NCBI GenBank assembly: GCA_016763815.1
Contig: JAESTB010000173.1
Span: 1 to 24,773 of the forward strand
DNA: 24,773 nt
From: Arenicella sp.
GTDB lineage: Bacteria > Pseudomonadota > Gammaproteobacteria > Arenicellales > Arenicellaceae
Direction of reading: 5' to 3'
Below, piece by piece: positions 6,613-14,931 of this stretch (the first letter of the stretch is position 1; each line of letters opens with the position of its first letter). Below the pieces are notes generated by a model. That model made no database searches, was not told where the DNA came from, and worked only from the letters and a program-made list of their open reading frames with translations. A program made the translations under genes and the position numbers.

Positions 6613-8265
6613 TTAGCTGTTGTTCCATTCAGGCACGGGAGCGTGGCCGACGAAGTTGTTTGGCGTCAAAATTGTATCTCTGGCGTGCGCTTTAATTTCT
6701 GGGTAGTCCAAGGTGTAGTGTAGGCCTCGGCTTTCTTTACGAGTTAAGGCGCATTCAATCGTTAATTCTGCGATTGTGACTAGATTGCGCAATTCAATTA
6801 AGTCATTGCTGACTCGAAAATTTCCGTAATATTCGACAATTTCCTGCTGCAGTAAATTTACTCGGTTTCGCGCTCGCTCAAGTCTTTTATCAGTGCGCAC
6901 AATGCCAACGTAGTCCCACATGAACCGGCGTAGTTCATCCCAGTTATGAGACACCACAATGCGTTCATCGGGATCTGATACTTGGCTTTCGTCCCATTCG
7001 GGCAATTGCGGCAGGGTTCTCTCGTCCTTCTTCAATCGTTGGCGTATATCATCAGCCGCCGACTCAGCAATAACTAAGCATTCGAGCAAGGAGTTGCTAG
7101 CCAATCTGTTGGCGCCATGCAGCCCAGTGCAACTACTCTCGCCTACAGCATATAAGCGTTTGAGGTCAGTTCGTCCGCGCAAATCCGTCATGATACCGCC
7201 ACAGGTGTAGTGGGCTGCAGGCACAACCGGGATCGGTTGCGTGGTCATGTCATAACCGTAGTTTTCGCAGCTCGCGGCGATGTTTGGAAAGTGATCTAAG
7301 ATAAATTCTTTGCCTTTATGGCTGATGTCTAAATAGACAGAATCGAAACCGCCTTTCTTCATTTCATAATCGATAGCGCGGGCGACAATGTCACGTGGGG
7401 CTAACTCGGCCAATTCATGGTGATCATCCATGAAGCGGTCTCCATTGGGTAGCCGTAGTAAACCGCCTTCGCCACGAACGGCCTCTGAAATCAGCGATCC
7501 TTTAGCGTAGGGGTGGTACAAACACGTCGGGTGAAATTGGACAAATTCCATATTGGCTATACGACAACCGGCTCGCCATGCCATGGCTATGCCATCACCG
7601 GTCGAGGTGTCTGGGTTAGTGGTATACAAATAGGCTTTTGATGCGCCGCGGGTTGAGAGAACCACTGAGCGGGCGCCGAAGGTTTTCACCTTATTATTTT
7701 TTACGTCAAGCGCATAGGCTCCAAAGCAGCGTGATCCGGAAAGGCCTTTAAGCTTTTGCGAGGTAATTAAGTCGATGGCGATGTGGTCTTCGAGTATGGT
7801 AACGTTCGGCAATGCTCTAACATGCTGCTCCAAGGTCGTTTCTACTTCACGACCAGTTGCATCCTTGGCATGAATGACGCGGCGATGAGAGTGTCCACCT
7901 TCGCGGGTCAAGTGATATTCACTATCTTCACCGTCGTATTCAGCACCGTCTACTAAGGTGAATTTCACCCCTTTTTCGATTAGCCAATTAATCGTACTAG
8001 GCGCACCTTCGACGACTTTCTTTACCGCCGCCTCTTTGCACAAATCAGCACCAGCAATATGCGTGTCGTTAATATGTGATTCGAAGTTGTCATTACCATC
8101 TAATACTGCGGCAATGCCCCCTTGAGCATAAAGGCTTGATCCTTCGGTTAAATCACACTTCGACAGTAACGTAATAGAAACATCATCTTGTGATAGGCGA
8201 AGCGCTAAACTTAGGCCGGCGGCACCACCGCCAACGATTAGTACATCCGAGAAATGAGTAGTCAT
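6613..8265 (-). CDS. nadB: L-aspartate oxidase
   Basis: NadB is an FAD enzyme that oxidises L-aspartate to iminoaspartate, the first step of de novo NAD synthesis; NadA uses the product. It belongs to the same superfamily as SdhA but binds FAD non-covalently. I choose the ATG at 8265, giving MTTHFSDVLIVGGGAAGL and a 550-residue protein (E. coli 540). A reading start at 8340 would add 25 residues unlike the family. The FAD motif GGGAAG is at 12-17. Family segments EGSSLYAQGGIAAV, HLTREGGHSHRRVIH, FVQFHPTCLYHP and CALTRKESRGLH are intact. The usual ATGGASK motif is STRGASK (204-210), with Arg206 in place of Gly. No clear ribosome site is seen. lepA diverges upstream. Confidence 0.96.
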   Translation of the reverse strand: MTTHFSDVLIVGGGAAGLSLALRLSQDDVSITLLSKCDLTEGSSLYAQGGIAAVLDGNDNFESHINDTHIAGADLCKEAAVKKVVEGAPSTINWLIEKGVKFTLVDGAEYDGEDSEYHLTREGGHSHRRVIHAKDATGREVETTLEQHVRALPNVTILEDHIAIDLITSQKLKGLSGSRCFGAYALDVKNNKVKTFGARSVVLSTRGASKAYLYTTNPDTSTGDGIAMAWRAGCRIANMEFVQFHPTCLYHPYAKGSLISEAVRGEGGLLRLPNGDRFMDDHHELAELAPRDIVARAIDYEMKKGGFDSVYLDISHKGKEFILDHFPNIAASCENYGYDMTTQPIPVVPAAHYTCGGIMTDLRGRTDLKRLYAVGESSCTGLHGANRLASNSLLECLVIAESAADDIRQRLKKDERTLPQLPEWDESQVSDPDERIVVSHNWDELRRFMWDYVGIVRTDKRLERARNRVNLLQQEIVEYYGNFRVSNDLIELRNLVTIAELTIECALTRKESRGLHYTLDYPEIKAHARDTILTPNNFVGHAPVPEWNNS

Positions 8266-8352
8266 AATGCTAGAAAATGCGGTTGGGAAATGATCAGTTA
8301 GAGAAGTATAGCCCAGAGTGGTAAATTTCAGTGGAAACATCGTCAGAATAGC

Positions 8353-8382
8353 TTAGGCTTTGGCCCAAGGGTTTGTTAAAAT
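8353..8382 (+). promoter_or_regulatory. Extended -10 promoter for the lepA cluster
   Basis: TG-T-TAAAAT (8374-8382) is a good extended -10 element; a poor -35 (TTAGGC, 8353-8358) lies 18 bases upstream. Transcription would begin near 8390 and leave a leader of about 85 bases before lepA. The leader has a nested hairpin: CTTGA (8416-8420) pairs with TCAAG (8444-8448), enclosing ACGGC (8427-8431) with GCCGT (8439-8443). CTGCAAAC occurs at both ends of this structure. Confidence 0.5.
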
Positions 8383-8473
8383 GCCGCGTCGTAGGTATTT
8401 AAGCTGCCTGCAAACCTTGAGGCTTAACGGCGAACTCTGCCGTTCAAGCATCTGCAAACTTTTGAAGGACGTC

Positions 8474-10279
8474 ATGTCGCACGATATTACTAAACTACGG
8501 AATTTTTCCATCATTGCCCATATCGATCATGGTAAGTCCACCTTGGCCGATCGATTCATTCATGTGTGCGGTGGTTTAAGTGACCGGGAGATGGCTGAAC
8601 AGGTGCTTGATTCGATGGATATCGAGCGCGAGCGCGGGATTACTATCAAGGCGCAAAGTGTCGCATTGAATTACACCGCACGCGATGGCCAAACCTATCA
8701 GCTAAACATGATTGATACACCTGGGCACGTCGATTTTTCGTACGAAGTGTCGCGCTCCTTGACTGCATGTGAGGGCGCGCTATTAGTTGTCGATGCGTCA
8801 CAAGGTGTGGAAGCGCAAACGGTTGCCAACTGCTATACCGCAGTTGATCTTGGTTTAGACGTTCTGCCGGTACTGAACAAAATCGATTTGCCTGCGGCGG
8901 ATGTCGATCGGGTGAGTGAAGAGATTGAAGACGTTGTCGGTATTGATTGCTCCGGAGCACTGCACGTTAGCGCAAAAAGTGGTATTGGTATAGACGATTT
9001 GCTAGAACAAATCGTTAATGAACTGCCGGCCCCTAAGGGTGACCCCGATGGGCCTTTGTCCGCGTTAATCATGGACTCATGGTTTGATAACTATTTGGGC
9101 ACGGTGTCGTTAGTTCGCATTTTCTCGGGCACGATGAAGAAGCGAGACCGAATTAAAATGATGTCCACCGGTATTGAGTACGGAGTTGAAGACCTTGGCG
9201 TTTTCACCCCCAAGCGTTTGCCTAAGAACCAGCTTTACGTCGGTGAGGTTGGTTACTTGATTTCGGGCGTAAAGGACATTAGCGGAGCCAAAGTTGGTGA
9301 CACCATTACCTCGGCTAAACACGGTATTGAAAAGCCCTTAGCTGGATTTCAAGAAGTTCAGCCGCGAGTGTTTGCTGGCCTATACCCGATTAACTCGGCC
9401 GACTTCGATTCCTTTCGCGATGCTCTTGGAAAGCTAAGGCTTAATGATGCATCCCTGGTTTACGAGCCTGAAGTATCAGATGCACTTGGCCTAGGTTTTC
9501 GCTGCGGATTCCTTGGCATGTTGCACATGGAAATTATTCAAGAGCGCTTAGAGCGCGAATACGACATGGACCTTATCACCACGGCACCCACAGTGGTATA
9601 TAAGGTAGAGCTCAAAAGTGGTGAGATTATCGAGGTAGATAACCCATCGGCCTTACCTGATTTATCCAAAATTGAAGAGATTTTAGAACCAATCATTGAT
9701 GCTAATATGTTGATGCCGGAAGAATACATCGGCGCGGTAATGACTCTGTGTATGGAAAAACGTGGAATTCAGAAAAACATTCAGTATCTTGGCCGTCAAG
9801 TTATGCTGCACTTTGAGTTGCCGTTAAATGAAGTCGTGATGGATTTCTTTGATCGACTCAAGTCGGTTAGTCGCGGCTACGCGTCGCTTGACTATAATAT
9901 AAAAGAATATCGAACAACCGATATGGTGAAAGTTGATGTGCTGATCAATGGCGAGCCAGTTGACCCGCTAGCCATTTTAGTCCATCGTGACCAGTCGATT
10001 TATCGTGGTCGAGAATTGGTCAAACGTATGCGCGAGCTAATTCCTCGACAGATGTTCGACGTGGCAATTCAAGCCGCTATCGGTTCAAAAGTGATCTCGC
10101 GAGAAACCGTTAAAGCCTTACGTAAAAACGTTACAGCCAAATGTTATGGTGGTGACCTATCGCGTAAACGTAAGTTATTAGAAAAACAAAAAGAAGGTAA
10201 AAAACGCATGAAGCAAATTGGCTCAGTAGAAATACCTCAAGAAGCGTTCTTGGCTGTGCTCAAGACGACGGGTGATTAG
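8474..10279 (+). CDS. lepA: Elongation factor 4 (LepA), ribosomal back-translocase GTPase
   Basis: LepA is a translational GTPase that binds the ribosome; it has been linked to back-translocation, 30S maturation and growth in ionic stress. I place the start at ATG 8474 (MSHDITKLRNFSIIAH), with GAAGGA just upstream; this gives 601 residues, the usual family size. An in-frame start at 8360 would overlap the predicted promoter. G motifs are AHIDHGKS (15-22), RERGITIK (52-59), DTPGH (81-85) and NKID (135-138). Domain II, EF-G-like III and V, and the LepA-specific basic C-terminal domain (KCYGGDLSRKRKLLEKQKEG) are present. It heads a cluster with lepB two bases downstream. Confidence 0.97.
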   Translation: MSHDITKLRNFSIIAHIDHGKSTLADRFIHVCGGLSDREMAEQVLDSMDIERERGITIKAQSVALNYTARDGQTYQLNMIDTPGHVDFSYEVSRSLTACEGALLVVDASQGVEAQTVANCYTAVDLGLDVLPVLNKIDLPAADVDRVSEEIEDVVGIDCSGALHVSAKSGIGIDDLLEQIVNELPAPKGDPDGPLSALIMDSWFDNYLGTVSLVRIFSGTMKKRDRIKMMSTGIEYGVEDLGVFTPKRLPKNQLYVGEVGYLISGVKDISGAKVGDTITSAKHGIEKPLAGFQEVQPRVFAGLYPINSADFDSFRDALGKLRLNDASLVYEPEVSDALGLGFRCGFLGMLHMEIIQERLEREYDMDLITTAPTVVYKVELKSGEIIEVDNPSALPDLSKIEEILEPIIDANMLMPEEYIGAVMTLCMEKRGIQKNIQYLGRQVMLHFELPLNEVVMDFFDRLKSVSRGYASLDYNIKEYRTTDMVKVDVLINGEPVDPLAILVHRDQSIYRGRELVKRMRELIPRQMFDVAIQAAIGSKVISRETVKALRKNVTAKCYGGDLSRKRKLLEKQKEGKKRMKQIGSVEIPQEAFLAVLKTTGD

Positions 10280-10281
10280 TA

Positions 10282-11094
10282 ATGTTTGAAGTCATATTAT
10301 TAAGTTTAGTGTGTTTGTGTGCAGCGGTGATGTTGGTTTGTCGATTTGTCTTGCCTAGCCTAAGTAAACGACAGCCAGAGCCTTGGTATTTGGATTACGC
10401 CAGATCTTTTTTTCCTGTTCTTTTGTTGGTTTTCTTACTAAGAGGTTTTGTTGCTGAGCCGTTTAGAATTCCGTCAGGCTCTATGTTGCCAACGCTCGAA
10501 ATTGGTGATTTTATTCTGGTTAATAAGTTTACATACGGCCTGCGCTTACCAATAAACCACACTAAAATCGTGTCAATCAACGAACCAGAGCGAGGCGATG
10601 TCGTTGTTTTTCGATATCCGCCAAACCCGAGCTTAAATTATATTAAGCGTTTGATTGGTTTGCCGGGTGACGAAATCGTCTATCGTAACCAAACGTTATA
10701 TGTAAATGGCGATAAAATTGAGTCAAGCCAAATTGACGACTATATTCAACAAGGTAAAACTCAAGCGCAAAATAGATACGAACAAACTATTAAGACTGGT
10801 GATGAGCACAATTCACCAGTGTCTTTCTCAACATTGTTAAACAAATATTCGGCCAGCAATGCTAATGCGGGTACCTGGGTGGTACCGGCGGGGCACTATT
10901 TTATGATGGGAGACAATAGAGATAACAGTGCCGACAGTCGTAGCCGTTCGTTCACTTTTGTTCCTGACGAAAATATTGTTGGCGAAGCGTTTTTTGTCTG
11001 GATGAGTTTCGGTACCGCTACTGGCGGTGGGCCGGATTTTGACCGTGTAGGCGCCGACATTAAAGCAAGTAAAGTTGAGCCTGTAGACAACTAA
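10282..11094 (+). CDS. lepB: Signal peptidase I
   Basis: LepB is the inner-membrane serine protease that removes signal peptides from exported proteins. The 270-residue protein has two N-terminal hydrophobic segments (about 2-24 and 43-57), then the catalytic domain facing the periplasm. In IPSGSMLPT, Ser67 is the expected nucleophile and Ser65 the oxyanion-hole partner. Lys122 in YIKRLIGLPGD is the general base of the Ser-Lys dyad. GDNRDNSADSR near the C-terminus is the conserved box E. It is shorter than E. coli LepB (324), mainly through a smaller variable region. It starts two bases after the lepA stop and lacks a strong ribosome site, suggesting translational coupling. Confidence 0.96.
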   Translation: MFEVILLSLVCLCAAVMLVCRFVLPSLSKRQPEPWYLDYARSFFPVLLLVFLLRGFVAEPFRIPSGSMLPTLEIGDFILVNKFTYGLRLPINHTKIVSINEPERGDVVVFRYPPNPSLNYIKRLIGLPGDEIVYRNQTLYVNGDKIESSQIDDYIQQGKTQAQNRYEQTIKTGDEHNSPVSFSTLLNKYSASNANAGTWVVPAGHYFMMGDNRDNSADSRSRSFTFVPDENIVGEAFFVWMSFGTATGGGPDFDRVGADIKASKVEPVDN

Positions 11095-11148
11095 AGGTCA
11101 GATTTTTAGCAACATTATCCTTGGAAATCGCTGATAGCGGAGATAGAA

Positions 11149-11583
11149 ATGAAACAGAAACAAGAATTTAATGCCACTAAGCCGTTACTGAATATCAAGC
11201 GACAAGGGGGTTGGACCTTTTGGAGCTTGACCTTTACGCTAAGCGTTCTGGCGTTTTTTAGTTATGTCGCGATGCAACTGGTACCGATCTATACGGCAAA
11301 TGGCAATATTGAGAATGCCATGGAAAGAAGTGTAGATGGCGTGAATTTGAGGACAGTTGGCAGAGCTGAAATTATAAAGAAGATGGATAAACAACTGTAT
11401 TTAGATGGCAGTCATAAACTTTTAAATTATAAGACGGACCTAGTCATTAAACGAAGCCGTTCTATGTTTACTCTGCAAGTTAACTACGAACGTAGAGTTC
11501 CTATCGTCGGTAATATTTCCATTCTTGTTGAGTTTGGTCCCGTGGTGGAATGCGGTTTCACTGGTCAATGTTTACTAAATTAG
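11149..11583 (+). CDS. DUF4845 membrane protein
   Basis: This 144-residue protein has a short basic cytoplasmic N-terminus, one transmembrane helix (about 22-45) and a mixed C-terminal part that should lie in the periplasm. The opening with RQGGWTFWSL followed by a hydrophobic stretch, and its place between lepB and rnc, match DUF4845 proteins found at this position in Pseudomonas and many other gammaproteobacteria. GGAGA lies before the ATG at 11149. Its function is unknown. The conserved neighbourhood hints at a link with signal peptidase or the cell envelope, but nothing in the sequence identifies an activity. Confidence 0.82.
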   Translation: MKQKQEFNATKPLLNIKRQGGWTFWSLTFTLSVLAFFSYVAMQLVPIYTANGNIENAMERSVDGVNLRTVGRAEIIKKMDKQLYLDGSHKLLNYKTDLVIKRSRSMFTLQVNYERRVPIVGNISILVEFGPVVECGFTGQCLLN

Positions 11584-11631
11584 AGATAGTATCTCGCTAC
11601 TCTTTATTCTCAGGATTTATGGTTTTGGTAG

Positions 11632-12333
11632 ATGTACTTGAATAAAACCGATGCATTGATGCGCAAGCTCGATTATGAGTTTGCCGATAAATCGCTATTA
11701 ACTCTGGCGCTAACGCATCGAAGCAAAGGCTCAAGCAATTACGAGCGTCTTGAGTTTTTGGGCGACAGCATTTTGGGTTTTGTGGTCGCGGACTGGTTGT
11801 ACCGTCATTACCCCAAGTTAGCCGAGGGCAAATTAAGTCGCATGCGCTCAAGCCTAGTACGTAAAGAAACCTTGGCGATTGTAGCGCGCGAACTCGATAT
11901 GAGTAAATTTCTTATTTTGGGCGAAGGCGAGTTAAAGAGTGGTGGTTTTAATCGCGATTCTATTTTGGCTGACACGGTTGAGAGCATCATTGGCGCGCTG
12001 TATTTAGATGCCGGTTTTGACGTGGCGTGTCGCTTTATTCATACCAATTTTAAAGGCTTGTTCGATGCTATCTCTGAACAATCCACGTTTAAAGATGCCA
12101 AGAGTAAGTTACAAGAAGCAATGCAAAAGCAGGGTTATGGTCTGCCGAATTATGAAATTGTAGAGACTCTCGGTGAACAACATGAACAGGTTTTCACGGT
12201 CGAATGCACGCTGCAAGAGTTGCAGTTGAGTCGTTATGCCACCGCACGTTCTCGCAGAAGTGCTGAGCAATCTGCTGCACAGCAGGTGCTTGGCTTATTT
12301 CTCGAGTCGGCGTTTAATAAATTAAGAAAGTAA
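11632..12333 (+). CDS. rnc: Ribonuclease III
   Basis: RNase III cleaves double-stranded RNA and processes rRNA precursors and structured mRNAs. The 233-residue protein has the N-terminal nuclease domain with signature ERLEFLGDSIL (38-48). Metal and catalytic residues Glu41, Asp45, Asp114 and Glu117 are all kept, with the same numbering as E. coli. The C-terminal double-stranded RNA-binding domain spans about 157-228 and ends in the usual RRSAEQSAAQQVL helix. ATG 11632 is chosen because the upstream ATG at 11619 is out of frame and soon stops; the ribosome site is weak. In several bacteria this region is cleaved by RNase III itself, but no obvious hairpin is seen in the short 11584-11631 gap. 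Confidence 0.97.
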   Translation: MYLNKTDALMRKLDYEFADKSLLTLALTHRSKGSSNYERLEFLGDSILGFVVADWLYRHYPKLAEGKLSRMRSSLVRKETLAIVARELDMSKFLILGEGELKSGGFNRDSILADTVESIIGALYLDAGFDVACRFIHTNFKGLFDAISEQSTFKDAKSKLQEAMQKQGYGLPNYEIVETLGEQHEQVFTVECTLQELQLSRYATARSRRSAEQSAAQQVLGLFLESAFNKLRK

Positions 12334-12349
12334 CCAATAGAGACGTTGA

Positions 12350-13273
12350 ATGAGTAAGGATTTTAAATTTGGGTTTGTGACTATTATCGGCAAGCCGAAT
12401 GCTGGTAAATCTACCCTGATGAATCGAATCATTGGGCAAAAAATAAGCATCACATCACATCGCCCACAAACCACCCGTCATCGTATTTTAGGTATTCATA
12501 CTGATGATGATAAGCAAATTGTGTTCGTTGATACGCCTGGTATTCATTCGGTACTGAAAAAATCCAACCGTAAAACCATTAATCGCATCATTAATAAGAC
12601 CGCCATTTCGAGTATTGATGGTGTCGATGCGGTTTGTTTAATGATCACCGCCACCGGATGGACTGAAGGGGACAAGCACGTCTTGAAAGCATTACAAGAC
12701 TTCAAAATGCCGGTGATTTTGGTAATTAACAAGTTAGACAAACTAAAATCTGTCAATGACGTATTACCATTGATAGCTGAGTCTTCGGAACTGTATGATT
12801 TTGCTGAAATAGTGCCTATTTGCGCTATTGCTAAGTCTGGCGGCGATAATGTTGATCGCTTGATGCAGGTGCTGACGACGTATCTACCTGATCAACCTGC
12901 TGGCTTTGATGAGGACCAGATCACTGACCGCAGTTTTCGTTTCTTGGTGTCTGAATTAGTTCGTGAGCAGTTATTTCGACGTCTCGGCGACGAACTACCG
13001 TATGCAACTGCGGTTGAAGTTGTGGACTTTCAGATTAAAGATGGCAAAGCTCAAATTGGCGCTGATATCTGGGTCGAGAAAGATTCTCACAAAGCGATAG
13101 TTATCGGTAAGGGTGGCGAATCACTCAAAAAAATCGGAACCTATGCACGCATGAATTGCGAGACCCTGCTGGAAAAGAAAGTGTTTCTTGAGCTGTTTGT
13201 TAAAGTGCGTTCTGGCTGGTCTGATAACGCAAGAGATTTATATAGCCTTGGTTATGACGAAGACCTTAAGTAA
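12350..13273 (+). CDS. era: GTPase Era
   Basis: Era is an essential GTPase that binds 16S rRNA and promotes 30S subunit maturation. The 307-residue protein has G1 GKPNAGKS (14-21), G3 DTPG (61-64) and G4 NKLD (127-130). The C-terminal KH domain carries the RNA-binding GKGGESLKKIG segment. TSHRPQTTRHR (35-45) is the usual switch I region. All motifs are intact. It lies 16 bases after rnc, and the rnc-era-recO order is a classic gammaproteobacterial unit. Confidence 0.97.
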   Translation: MSKDFKFGFVTIIGKPNAGKSTLMNRIIGQKISITSHRPQTTRHRILGIHTDDDKQIVFVDTPGIHSVLKKSNRKTINRIINKTAISSIDGVDAVCLMITATGWTEGDKHVLKALQDFKMPVILVINKLDKLKSVNDVLPLIAESSELYDFAEIVPICAIAKSGGDNVDRLMQVLTTYLPDQPAGFDEDQITDRSFRFLVSELVREQLFRRLGDELPYATAVEVVDFQIKDGKAQIGADIWVEKDSHKAIVIGKGGESLKKIGTYARMNCETLLEKKVFLELFVKVRSGWSDNARDLYSLGYDEDLK

Positions 13274-13317
13274 ACTCTTGCGACCGTTGTGTCGACGCTG
13301 AGCAGAGTAAACTTATA

Positions 13318-14049
13318 ATGCGCGTTCATCATCAGCGAGCTTATGTTTTGGTTAATCGCCCATATAGTGAGACGTCGTGGATTGTTGAAGTTTTCACTCG
13401 AGAGTATGGGCGCCTAGGTTTAATGGCAAAGGGCGCGAGGCGCTTTAAATCCAGACTCAAAGGTTCTCTCATGCCGTTTCAGCCGATTTTGGTTAGCTGG
13501 ACGGGCAAGGGCGAATTACCGATATTAACCTCTGCCGAAATTGACCAAACTGATTATAATCTTGTTGATCACGAGCTTCGTGGCGACGCCTTGGTGTGCG
13601 GTTTTTACTGTAATGAACTGATCGTTAACTTACTGCATCGGCATGATCCGCACTCGGCGCTTTTTGATCGATACCATTCAACCGTGATGGCTCTTGCCGA
13701 AGCGGACAGCGATGAGCTGTTGCCGTTGGTATTACGAAAATTTGAGCAAGTAGTGATGAAGGAAACTGGTTACCAAATTAACTTTGATTTTGAAGCTGAC
13801 GGTAAGACTTCAATAGAAGATCACGGAATTTACCGCTATCAGCCAACGCAGGGTTTTGTTCGTTTAGCCAGTCTGCAGCGCGGCGCGTTTTATGGCCGAG
13901 TTATCAAATCACTGAATACCCAAAGTAGTGTCAGTCTGAATAACCAAGAAGTCTCGCAGGGAAAGCAGTTAATGCGTGATATATTGAGTAAAACATTAGG
14001 TCACAAGCCAATTGTTAGTCGAGAGTTGTTTTACCCTAAGTCACGTTAA
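13318..14049 (+). CDS. recO: DNA repair protein RecO
   Basis: RecO works with RecR to load RecA onto SSB-coated single-stranded DNA in the RecF pathway and can anneal DNA strands. The 243-residue protein has the N-terminal OB-fold segment RAYVLVNRPYSETSWIVEVF (8-27) and GLMAKGARR (34-42), then the helical domain. The four-Cys zinc motif seen in some RecO proteins is absent, as in E. coli. The start at 13318 has little ribosome-site support. The last codons and stop sit in an imperfect 15/16-base tandem duplication (14036-14066). Confidence 0.93.
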   Translation: MRVHHQRAYVLVNRPYSETSWIVEVFTREYGRLGLMAKGARRFKSRLKGSLMPFQPILVSWTGKGELPILTSAEIDQTDYNLVDHELRGDALVCGFYCNELIVNLLHRHDPHSALFDRYHSTVMALAEADSDELLPLVLRKFEQVVMKETGYQINFDFEADGKTSIEDHGIYRYQPTQGFVRLASLQRGAFYGRVIKSLNTQSSVSLNNQEVSQGKQLMRDILSKTLGHKPIVSRELFYPKSR

Positions 14050-14066
14050 ACTAAAGTCACGATAAA
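14036..14066. repeat. Imperfect tandem duplication at the recO stop codon
   Basis: CTAAGTCACGTTAAA (14036-14050) is followed by CTAAAGTCACGATAAA (14051-14066), one inserted A and one substitution apart. The first copy contains the last recO codons and its TAA stop. Confidence 0.75.
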
Positions 14067-14154
14067 CATAATTACTCTAAACCAAGTCAGGACCATGGTA
14101 TTACTCAGTATTGCCATCGATCTGCTTAATTAATCGAAATATCCATTTAACACA

Positions 14155-14913
14155 ATGAGCGAGCATCACACGATTCAACTGGGCGTCAACGTTGACCACA
14201 TAGCCACTTTACGTCAAGCGCGCGGCACCACTTATCCCGACCCCATGCAGGCAGCCGATATTGCCCGCAAAGCCGGCGCAGACGGCGTTACCGTTCATTT
14301 GCGCGAAGATCGGCGCCATATTCAAGACCACGACGTCTACAGTATTCGCGGCAATGTTAATTTGCCGATGAATTTAGAGATGGCTGCGACCGTCGAAATG
14401 CTCAAAATCGCACAGACGGTGAAGCCTCACGAATGCTGTATTGTTCCAGAAAAACGAGCGGAGCTGACCACTGAAGGCGGCTTGAACGTGCTAAAAAATA
14501 TGGTTGAGCTCGGAGATTATATTGGTGCTTTGCAGGAGCATAGTATTAAGGTCTCGCTGTTTATTGATCCAGATGAGGAACAAATTCAGGCGTCAAAAGT
14601 GCTGGGGGTCGAAATCGTCGAGCTGCATACTGGTGGCTATGCTGATTGCGGTGGACATCCACTTGAAGCGGAGCTAGAGCGCCTGCGCAAAGGTGCTGCG
14701 CTGGCACATAGTCTCGGTATTCAAGTTAACGCTGGGCATGGGTTGCACTATCAAAACGTCGCGCAAATTGCTCAGATTCCAGAATTAGTATGTCTTAATA
14801 TTGGCCATTCGATTGTCGCTCGTGCGGCGATGACTGGTTTTTACGAAGCCGTTTTTGCTATGAAGCAAATCATGATTGGTGCGAGGCTTGATTCGGAAGG
14901 AGAGGGGACTTAG
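14155..14913 (+). CDS. pdxJ: Pyridoxine 5'-phosphate synthase
   Basis: PdxJ condenses 1-deoxy-D-xylulose 5-phosphate with 3-amino-2-oxopropyl phosphate to make pyridoxine 5'-phosphate, the last ring-forming step of DXP-dependent vitamin B6 synthesis. The 252-residue TIM barrel begins with LGVNVDHIATLRQARGT (9-25). VHLREDRRHI carries His48, equivalent to E. coli His45; NLEMA carries Glu75, equivalent to Glu72. NAGHGL has the third catalytic His (E. coli His193). It is 105 bases from recO and no ribosome site is evident. The 105-base gap holds no recognisable gene. Confidence 0.96.
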   Translation: MSEHHTIQLGVNVDHIATLRQARGTTYPDPMQAADIARKAGADGVTVHLREDRRHIQDHDVYSIRGNVNLPMNLEMAATVEMLKIAQTVKPHECCIVPEKRAELTTEGGLNVLKNMVELGDYIGALQEHSIKVSLFIDPDEEQIQASKVLGVEIVELHTGGYADCGGHPLEAELERLRKGAALAHSLGIQVNAGHGLHYQNVAQIAQIPELVCLNIGHSIVARAAMTGFYEAVFAMKQIMIGARLDSEGEGT

Positions 14914-14931
14914 TTTCCCCCTAGGGTTGCT

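Noticed and set aside
8266..8340. 25-residue N-terminal extension of NadB
   Set aside because: No similarity to NadB, and the internal ATG at 8265 gives the typical N-terminus just before the FAD motif.
8360..8473. N-terminal 38-residue extension of LepA
   Set aside because: The extension has no LepA similarity, overlaps the extended -10 element, and the ATG at 8474 has a proper ribosome site and gives the normal family length.
14904..14920. GGGGA/TCCCC hairpin at the pdxJ stop
   Set aside because: Five pairs only, and the T-rich sequence starts too far downstream and is coding for the opposing gene.
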